This document shows, in pieces, positions 1 to 5,471 of a stretch of 5,471 bases of DNA. Made by a program: the position numbers and the translations under genes. The notes under the pieces were generated by a model, which saw only the letters and a list, made by a program, of their open reading frames with translations, did not search any database and was not told the origin of the DNA. Within the stretch, counting starts at the first letter, position 1. Every line of letters begins with the position of its first letter. Source of the stretch: Verrucomicrobiia bacterium (GTDB lineage: Bacteria; Verrucomicrobiota; Verrucomicrobiia; Opitutales; Opitutaceae); the NCBI GenBank assembly GCA_030424825.1, contig JAUHWE010000359.1, forward strand, positions 1-5,471, read 5' to 3'.

Positions 1-91
1 TTCGGAAGTCCTGGAGGAGGATCGTTCCTCGATTTCAGCTTCAGGCAGTGTCCAAATTAAGAGGGTCGAGAACTCTCTGGGAAGCCGCGAT
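1..91. other. Left flank, no gene assigned
   Basis: No complete gene fits here. In the receptor's own frame the sequence is open back to the window edge, but it contains no ATG, GTG or TTG before position 92. Another + frame ends in a TAA at 58-60, so the last 19 codons of an upstream gene could lie at 1-60. The third + frame stays open to a TGA at 123-125. None of the three short peptides is recognisable. A purine run, GGAGGAGG at 13-20, resembles a Shine-Dalgarno sequence but has no start codon at a usable distance. The segment most likely holds the receptor's leader, and possibly the tail of a preceding gene. Confidence 0.4.
79..84 (+). promoter_or_regulatory. Weak candidate ribosome binding site for the receptor gene
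   Basis: GGGAAG lies 7 bases before the ATG at 92 and is the only purine-rich stretch at a normal distance from a candidate start. The alternative ATG at 122 has a pyrimidine- and A-rich upstream (CCAATAACCCTACACCC) with no Shine-Dalgarno match, so this site slightly favours the start at 92. The match to the anti-Shine-Dalgarno is imperfect. Confidence 0.3.
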
Positions 92-3000
92 ATGGACAAC
101 GAACCCAATAACCCTACACCCATGAACGAAAACAAAAAAGAAATCGGTAGCCTCTTCAAAAGCCTCCTAGCTCTCGCTGTCGCGAGCTCTCCAAATCTTG
201 ACGCCCAAAATGCAGAAGCGTCTGACGTGTACGAGCTGTCTCCATTTTCAGTTTCAGGAGCAGACGACACGGGCTACCGGGCCACTTCCACATTGGCGGG
301 AACGCGGCTTAGAACGGATCTCAAGGATGTGGGAGCATCTGTTTTTGTGGCGACAAAAGAATTGCTCGAAGATACGGGATCTACCAATGCCGAAGATCTC
401 CTAGTCTATGTCGCGGGAGCGGAAGTCGCGGGACTGGGTGGAAATTTTGCAGCGTCGGAATTCGTTTCGGGCGGCAACACGACTATAGGCGTTACGCGGA
501 GCCCTCAGAGAGAAACGCGTATCCGCGGTCTGGCGAGCGCTGACCTTACGCGAGAATTTTTCGCTACTGATATTCCGTTTGATTCTTACAATACCTCTTT
601 GGTAACCGTTAATCGCGGTCCCAATGCAGTCCTTTTCGGTTTGGGAAGCCCCGCTGGAATCGTCGATAATTCGCTCCTTAAGCCAACATACAGGGACCAT
701 ACGAACATTGAGTTTCGATATGCGCGGTTTGGGAGTATTCGGACGTCTTTTGATGTAGATCGAGTTCTCGGGAATGGGAAATTTGGCATACGAATAGCGG
801 GCCTACACGATGACGAGCGGTATCAGCAGGATCCAGCATTCGAAGAAGTCAATCGATTGTATGGGGCGTTCGACTACAAATTGATTAGCAATGAGAATAG
901 CAGCACGATTCTGCGCGGCCATTTTGAGAATGGCTCAAGCGATTCCAATCGCCCGCGCACCGACCCTCCCGGCGATCAGGTTTCCGGTTGGTGGCTAACT
1001 GGGCAGCCGACGGCTGATTGGTTGATGGATTGGCGCGATCAGGATCGGACGGTTTTTAGCATCCCTGGGGGCTCTCAACGTCAGATCGCTGTGGTGTACA
1101 ATCAGCCCGACGCGACCAATCCTGGTGGAGCAGGAGTTCCCAACGCCTTTACCCCGCTTACGGCTCCTGACCATGTCACCGCTCCGGTGGATCCGCGGAT
1201 TGAAGCGGCACGTGTTGCGGGTGGGCGTGGTACCTTTTTCCCTTCCTTTCGCGGTATTGCTTCATTCCAGGACTATGCAGCGGGCCGTGCTGGGAGTCCG
1301 GGAGCCTACACCGAGGAACAGGGCGGAAATTTCTTTATCGACCGGCATGTGCTGGACCGGTCGGTGTTCGACTACCGCAATCTGCTTCTTGATGGTCCAA
1401 CTAAGAGCGAATACTACGACTTTGAAGCCTATAATATTGCGATCGAGCAGATTTTGTTCAACGGTAACTTAGGAGCTGAGGTCGCGTTCGACAAACAAAA
1501 CTTCGACAACGGCTATTTCAGCTTATACGGAGGCGCTGACAGGGGTTCGATCGCGGTAGACGTCAATTCGCACTATCCCAATGGCGAAATCAATCCGAAT
1601 TATGGAAGGCCGTTTGTTACTGCTGAAGGGACAGCTTCGGAAACTGAGAATGAGCGCGAATCCCTCCGCTTTACAGGGTTCGCTAAATTGAATCTGGAGG
1701 AAAAACTCGACGGGAGACTTGGAAGCATCCTTGGTCGGCACACCATTACAGGACTGTACAACACCCAATCAGCTGAGCGATTTGGGGCTGGATTCTACGG
1801 GTTCGCCCCGGATCAGGATTATTTGAATTTCAAAGGGGTATCGAATATTCTAGACTCTAATTACTCCAGAGCCCGCGTATGGTATTATCTCGGAGATTCA
1901 TTGGCTAACGCCTCTTCGCCCGTAGGAGCCAATATATCGAATGTGAGATCCTCGGCTACAGTTCCGTCTTCGATCCCCGACGTCCTTACTTGGTCTATAG
2001 AGGACCAGATGTTCGTGAATCGGCCTGTCACCTTTACGAGCTATTTCGACAATCGTCTCGGTCTTGCGAATGGTGCTTCCAGAACGCGCAACGAGGTGGA
2101 TTCTCAGGCCCTAATCTGGCAGGGTCATTTTCTAAATGACCTTTTGGTGGGCATGGCCGGCTGGAGAAAGGATGAAGCGTCTTCGTTCACGGCAGGGACG
2201 CCTCCTCGGGCTGAGGACAATCACGTTATTATCAACGATCCGAATTGGTTAATCGATCCGAACGCGATTTCAGATTCAGAGGCTGAGACTTGGACCTATA
2301 GCGGGGTTCTGCATATGCCTGAGAAGATTAACAATGTCTTCGGCAACGGTACTGAAATCAGTCTGCATTTCAGCCAGTCGGAGAATTTCGAGCCCGCGAC
2401 TCCACGGTGGAATTTGATGGGGACAGCGCTCCCCTATCCGGCGGGCGAAACTAAAGATTACGGGTTTACGCTCAATCTATTCAATGGTAAATTCACCGTC
2501 CGGACCAGTTGGTTTGAGACGGCTCAAACCAACATCACCAATCGTCAAATTCCTACGGGCATGATGGGCAACCTCCGAAGTTTCTATCAGGCGACGCTTC
2601 GAGGAACGAACGACCACCTTCCCGATCAGAAGGCGTTTTTGCTGGCGAATTTGCCTCCGCAGGAACTGCAGGATTTCTACGGATGGCAAATTGAAACGTT
2701 TGGCGATAACGATCCTACGAACGATGTCGTTCAACAAAGTACCGGTGGAAGAGCAGTGGCTGGCGTGTCGGATCGTGTAACGGAAGGAGTGGAAATGGAG
2801 ATGGTTTACAATCCGAAAGAGAATTGGACGATCATGTTCAATGTGTCTCAAGCGGAAGCGAAACAGTCGGGCATTGATGAAGGAGCTGATACATTGTTTA
2901 AGCTATTCCAACCCATTTGGGATGGGGCGCCAGACCTGTTAGATGTCCAAGTGAACTTTAGATTGGGCGATGTCACGAAAGACGTTTACCTCAATCCTTG

Positions 3001-3427
3001 GAACGTAGTTAAACTCTCTGATGGCACTCCGGTTACGGAGTTGCGCGAGTGGCGTTGGAACTTAATCACCAATTACAAATTCACAGATGATTCCGCTCTG
3101 AAAGGATTCAACGTAGGTGGTGCCACGCGTTGGATCGACAAACCTGCACTTGGTTTGCCTGTAGCTTACAGTGATGTGCTAGACGATTACGCACTGGATC
3201 CCACGAATCCTTATTACGGGTCTTCCGAACTCAATGTTGACGTATGGACGGGTTACAGTCGCCGCATTATGAACGACAAGGTTGATTGGCATCTCAAGTT
3301 AAACATCCGGAACCTCATCGGCGAAGATGATTTGATTCCAATCGCGGTACAACCGGATGGATCCGTAATAAATGGGAGGATCCCTCTCGGAACGATCTGG
3401 GAGTTGTCGTCTCGGTTTAGTTTCTGA
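92..3427 (+). CDS. TonB-dependent outer-membrane receptor (verrucomicrobial type)
   Basis: Predicted outer-membrane beta-barrel transporter that takes up a substrate using energy from TonB-ExbB-ExbD. The 1111 residues include an N-terminal signal peptide: basic KK at 15-16, hydrophobic stretch about 21-31, likely cleavage near A38. Next comes VYELSPFSV (46-54), in the place of a TonB box, then TLAGTRLRTDLKDVG (67-81), which opens the plug. The plug runs to about 198 and contains RIRGL (143-147) and the hallmark RGPNAVLFGLGSPAGIVD (175-192). The rest is barrel, with GVEMEMVYNP (899-908), WRWNLITNYKF (987-997) and a terminal RFSF ending in Phe, as expected for the outer-membrane assembly signal. 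There are no cysteines. No N-terminal carboxypeptidase-like or secretin/STN domain is visible, so it is not a classic Bacteroidetes SusC or a FecA-type signalling receptor. The start at 92 is chosen for its weak RBS; ATG 122 (M11) would give a neater signal peptide. The substrate is unknown; large receptors of this kind are often assumed to import glycans or metal chelates. Confidence 0.93.
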   Translation: MDNEPNNPTPMNENKKEIGSLFKSLLALAVASSPNLDAQNAEASDVYELSPFSVSGADDTGYRATSTLAGTRLRTDLKDVGASVFVATKELLEDTGSTNAEDLLVYVAGAEVAGLGGNFAASEFVSGGNTTIGVTRSPQRETRIRGLASADLTREFFATDIPFDSYNTSLVTVNRGPNAVLFGLGSPAGIVDNSLLKPTYRDHTNIEFRYARFGSIRTSFDVDRVLGNGKFGIRIAGLHDDERYQQDPAFEEVNRLYGAFDYKLISNENSSTILRGHFENGSSDSNRPRTDPPGDQVSGWWLTGQPTADWLMDWRDQDRTVFSIPGGSQRQIAVVYNQPDATNPGGAGVPNAFTPLTAPDHVTAPVDPRIEAARVAGGRGTFFPSFRGIASFQDYAAGRAGSPGAYTEEQGGNFFIDRHVLDRSVFDYRNLLLDGPTKSEYYDFEAYNIAIEQILFNGNLGAEVAFDKQNFDNGYFSLYGGADRGSIAVDVNSHYPNGEINPNYGRPFVTAEGTASETENERESLRFTGFAKLNLEEKLDGRLGSILGRHTITGLYNTQSAERFGAGFYGFAPDQDYLNFKGVSNILDSNYSRARVWYYLGDSLANASSPVGANISNVRSSATVPSSIPDVLTWSIEDQMFVNRPVTFTSYFDNRLGLANGASRTRNEVDSQALIWQGHFLNDLLVGMAGWRKDEASSFTAGTPPRAEDNHVIINDPNWLIDPNAISDSEAETWTYSGVLHMPEKINNVFGNGTEISLHFSQSENFEPATPRWNLMGTALPYPAGETKDYGFTLNLFNGKFTVRTSWFETAQTNITNRQIPTGMMGNLRSFYQATLRGTNDHLPDQKAFLLANLPPQELQDFYGWQIETFGDNDPTNDVVQQSTGGRAVAGVSDRVTEGVEMEMVYNPKENWTIMFNVSQAEAKQSGIDEGADTLFKLFQPIWDGAPDLLDVQVNFRLGDVTKDVYLNPWNVVKLSDGTPVTELREWRWNLITNYKFTDDSALKGFNVGGATRWIDKPALGLPVAYSDVLDDYALDPTNPYYGSSELNVDVWTGYSRRIMNDKVDWHLKLNIRNLIGEDDLIPIAVQPDGSVINGRIPLGTIWELSSRFSF

Positions 3428-3463
3428 AACTAGAAAATGATTTATTAATTAGTACTATATAAT

Positions 3464-3490
3464 TCAGCCTCTGCCATTAGCAGAGGCTGA
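3464..3490 (+). terminator. Strong hairpin after the receptor gene, probable terminator or 3' stabiliser
   Basis: TCAGCCTCTGC (3464-3474) pairs perfectly with GCAGAGGCTGA (3480-3490) around a 5-base loop, CATTA, giving an 11-bp GC-rich stem 37 bases after the receptor stop. The flanks are AT-rich, so the stem stands out. On the + strand it is followed by GGAATCGTGAAGG, not a run of T, so it is not a canonical intrinsic terminator. On the - strand the stem is followed by AATTATATAG, also without a clear T run. It could end or pause transcription, protect the receptor mRNA 3' end, or lower expression of the next gene relative to the receptor. Confidence 0.55.
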
Positions 3491-3549
3491 GGAATCGTGA
3501 AGGATTTCGATAATTGATAGATTCGAACAAGATTAATTTTTTTAATTAC

Positions 3550-3553
3550 GAGG
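3550..3553 (+). promoter_or_regulatory. Ribosome binding site of the cytochrome-type gene
   Basis: GAGG followed by five A residues and then ATG at 3559 is a good Shine-Dalgarno arrangement (5-base spacing). It decides the start of the downstream gene. Later in-frame candidates are ATG 3574, which has no Shine-Dalgarno, and GTG 3613, which has only a G-rich run too close to it. In-frame extension upstream is blocked by a TAA at 3511-3513, with no start codon in better context after it. Confidence 0.7.
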
Positions 3554-3558
3554 AAAAA

Positions 3559-5471
3559 ATGATATACGATTGGATGGATGAGGTAAATAGGAGTGGAACG
3601 AAATGGGGGATTGTGTTTACTCTATCTCGAAGGCTGGCATTCGGGGTCTTCGCTTTGGCTGCTCTGTTTTCGGAACTGAATGCAGATGTTGACGTTCAGC
3701 TCATCGCAAGCGCTAGCCCGGGGAAAAACGAATGGTACGACAGGACACTGTTCGATTATCAGGAGGACGCGTTCGCGTTTTCGCGCATCCCGCAGGCCTA
3801 CACAGAGAAAGGCGTTCTTGATGAGTGGCCGAATCCAATAGTCGTGAAAGCGGAAGCTGAAGTGGACTTGCCGGCGGGAAAGCATCGGTTCCTGCTTCGC
3901 TCCCTTAGATCGGCCCGGCTCTGGATGGATGACAAGCTGATCGCAGAGAACCCGTTTCCACGCCAGATGTACAACGCGCACAATCCCGTAGAGCGGCCCT
4001 ACATTCCTTTGGGCCCGGGGATTCGCTTCCCCGCGCCGGGAGACCAGGAGTCTTTGGTGGAAATCGAAACGGAGGGTCGAAGCCATTCTTTTCGCCTCGA
4101 GTTCTACGTGGGCGGATTCCATTATGGGAAACCCATTCGTCCTGGCACGGGGGAAACGCTGGTGGCGGTTTCTCTGGAAGGAGAGAAAATGTTCCATATA
4201 TTGAGTCCAGAGAAGGAAATCGCGCTGACCGATGAGGATTGGAACCAGTTTTACTCGCGCCAGCAAGCGCGGCTGGATGCGTTCGACGATGACCGCCGGA
4301 GGGAGTTGCGGGCGACGCAACAGGACTATTGGGACGAACGCCATGCGTGGGCCAGAAGTATTATAGAGAGCCAGGTAAAAGAGCCTTTATCCTCTGTTGA
4401 TGCGTTCATCGACGAACGGATAAAAAGCGTAAACCAGTCGATTGATCCGTCACCTGAGGCTAGGCACTTTATACGTGAAGTCCGGCCCATCCTTGAGGAT
4501 CAGTGCTGGTCGTGCCACAGTGGAAATAAAGTCAAAGGGGAATTCCGTCTGGACAGCCGGGAAGCGGCGATGCTCGGGGGAGGCTCTGGCATTGCCGCGC
4601 TGGTTCCTGGGCATCCTGACGACAGCTATCTTTTGGAGCTGATTCAGGAAGACTTTGAAGAAGACCGGATGCCTCCCAAGGGGGATCCGCTGAATCAAAG
4701 TGAAGTCGAGACGCTTAAAACCTGGATTGCGAACGGGGCGGTCTGGCCAGAGACAACCGTTACGCGTGAGATCAAGCCAGCCAAGCCCGCGGTAGACTGG
4801 AAGTTCCTGCGCAGGGTGTATTTGGATACGGTTGGAGTCGCCCCGTCTGTGGAAGAGTTGAATGCGTTTCTGGCAAATAAAGACCCTCAGAAGCGAGAGA
4901 AGGTGATCGACCGTTTGCTGGAAGATCCAAGGTGGGCCGATCACTGGGTCTCGTATTGGCAGGACGTCCTCGCGGAAAACCCAGCCATCGTGAATCCTAC
5001 TTTGAATAACACTGGGCCTTTCCGTTTTTGGATTCACGAGGCCTTGCGGGACAATCTGCCCATAGATTGGTTTGTCACAGAACTAATTCTGATGGAAGGC
5101 TCGAAGTACGGGGGCGGCCCGGCCGGATTTGAAATGGCTTCGGAAAACGACGTGCCCATGGCGGCTAAAGCCAACGTCCTTTCCACGGCGTTCCTGGGAA
5201 TGGAAATGAAGTGCTCGCGCTGCCATGACGCGCCTTTTCACGACAATACCCAGGAAGAGCTCTTCAGCATGGCAGCGATGCTGGCCCAAAAGCCGCTGAC
5301 CGTACCGGCAAGCAGCAGCGTCCCTCTTGATACGCTGCACACGGCTGGTAGAAAACTGCTCATCGATGTCACCCTGAAGCCCGGCACGGAGGTGAAGCCC
5401 CAATGGCCGCTGGAATCAAAGCTTTCGGAGGACGAGCTCACGAGGTGGCTAAGGAATTCGAAGAGCCAACG
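3559..5471 (+). CDS. Exported planctomycete-type cytochrome c protein (PSCyt1-DUF1549), 3' end outside window
   Basis: The first 637 codons of a longer gene; no stop before the edge. Residues 1-25 are an unusually long n-region ending in RR, followed by a hydrophobic segment (26-38) and a likely signal peptidase site after A42, so the protein is exported by Sec. Residues 43-210 look beta-rich, with a PA14-like stretch ARLWMDDKLIAENP (119-132); this resemblance is weak. Residues 222-292 are charged and helix-prone. Residues 304-397 match PSCyt1: RPILEDQCWSCH with heme motif C316-C319-H320, then LDSREAAMLGGGSG, LVPGHPDDSYL, RMPPKGDPL with M371 as likely distal heme ligand, and TWIANGAVWP. Residues 411-560 match DUF1549 (PSCyt2): FLRRVYLDTVGVAPSVEELN, REKVIDRLLEDPRWADHW, then TAFLGMEMKCSRCHDAPF with a second heme motif C552-C555-H556. 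The four heme cysteines are the only cysteines seen. Family members usually end in DUF1553, expected beyond the edge. No reaction is established for the family; electron transfer in the periplasm is the inferred role. Confidence 0.9.
   Translation, partial: MIYDWMDEVNRSGTKWGIVFTLSRRLAFGVFALAALFSELNADVDVQLIASASPGKNEWYDRTLFDYQEDAFAFSRIPQAYTEKGVLDEWPNPIVVKAEAEVDLPAGKHRFLLRSLRSARLWMDDKLIAENPFPRQMYNAHNPVERPYIPLGPGIRFPAPGDQESLVEIETEGRSHSFRLEFYVGGFHYGKPIRPGTGETLVAVSLEGEKMFHILSPEKEIALTDEDWNQFYSRQQARLDAFDDDRRRELRATQQDYWDERHAWARSIIESQVKEPLSSVDAFIDERIKSVNQSIDPSPEARHFIREVRPILEDQCWSCHSGNKVKGEFRLDSREAAMLGGGSGIAALVPGHPDDSYLLELIQEDFEEDRMPPKGDPLNQSEVETLKTWIANGAVWPETTVTREIKPAKPAVDWKFLRRVYLDTVGVAPSVEELNAFLANKDPQKREKVIDRLLEDPRWADHWVSYWQDVLAENPAIVNPTLNNTGPFRFWIHEALRDNLPIDWFVTELILMEGSKYGGGPAGFEMASENDVPMAAKANVLSTAFLGMEMKCSRCHDAPFHDNTQEELFSMAAMLAQKPLTVPASSSVPLDTLHTAGRKLLIDVTLKPGTEVKPQWPLESKLSEDELTRWLRNSKSQ

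Noticed and set aside
17..30. Small inverted repeat GAGGA-TCGT-TCCTC
   Set aside because: A 5-bp stem is expected by chance and no function can be attached to it.
3458..3463. TATAAT, possible -10 box for a promoter of the cytochrome gene
   Set aside because: No -35-like hexamer occurs 16-18 bases upstream, the region is AT-rich so the hexamer is expected by chance, and transcription would begin inside the hairpin's left arm.
3533..3549. AT-only inverted repeat around a run of seven T residues
   Set aside because: The stem is only about five A-T pairs and the T run is more than 45 bases after the hairpin, so it is unlikely to form the T tract of a terminator.
3577..3684. Possible twin-arginine (Tat) signal: SRRLAF at residues 23-28 of the cytochrome-type protein
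   Set aside because: The residues after RR do not fit the consensus well, and c-type cytochromes are exported unfolded by Sec before heme attachment.
3603..3692. 29-codon frame with AGGAG at 3589-3593 and a 9-base spacing to ATG 3603
   Set aside because: The Shine-Dalgarno is good, but the frame lies inside the cytochrome gene's signal-peptide region in another frame and gives a short peptide with no recognisable features. Probably chance.
3622..4344. 240-codon open frame on the minus strand inside the cytochrome gene
   Set aside because: It is antisense to a well-supported coding region, its product is rich in Arg, Pro and Leu with no recognisable motif, and it has no convincing ribosome binding site.
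4450..5037. 195-codon open frame on the minus strand
   Set aside because: It lies opposite the PSCyt1 and DUF1549 domains, whose conserved motifs show that the plus strand is the coding one.

Overview
The window looks like chromosomal DNA from a Verrucomicrobiota-type bacterium, most likely near the Opitutales/Puniceicoccales. This is inferred from protein style only. The first gene has the long TonB-dependent receptor form with an N-terminal 'LSPF' segment followed by 'TLAGTRLRTDLKDVG', which is common in that group. The second gene belongs to the 'planctomycete cytochrome c' families (PSCyt1/DUF1549), which are largely confined to the Planctomycetota-Verrucomicrobiota lineage. No phage, transposon, CRISPR, tRNA or rRNA signal was seen.

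Layout: bases 1-91 are a short left flank with no gene that can be assigned. Bases 92-3427 (+) encode a complete 1111-residue TonB-dependent outer-membrane receptor. Bases 3428-3558 are a 131-bp AT-rich gap holding a perfect 11-bp hairpin, probably a terminator or 3'-end stabiliser for the receptor mRNA. Bases 3559 to the right edge (+) encode the first 637 residues of an exported, probably di-heme, cytochrome-type protein. It has a signal peptide, a beta-rich N-terminal region, a charged helical linker, a PSCyt1 heme domain and a DUF1549 domain with a second CXXCH. This gene has no stop in the window, and the DUF1553 domain expected at its C-terminus would lie beyond the edge.

The two genes point the same way and both products act in the envelope: one imports a substrate across the outer membrane and the other is a periplasmic or surface heme protein. 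A shared job in nutrient uptake or breakdown is plausible, but the hairpin between them also allows separate transcripts. The substrate of the receptor and the reaction of the cytochrome cannot be read from the sequence. Nothing here amounts to a clearly new system. The most interesting points are the long unassigned N-terminal region of the cytochrome protein and its placement behind a receptor gene.
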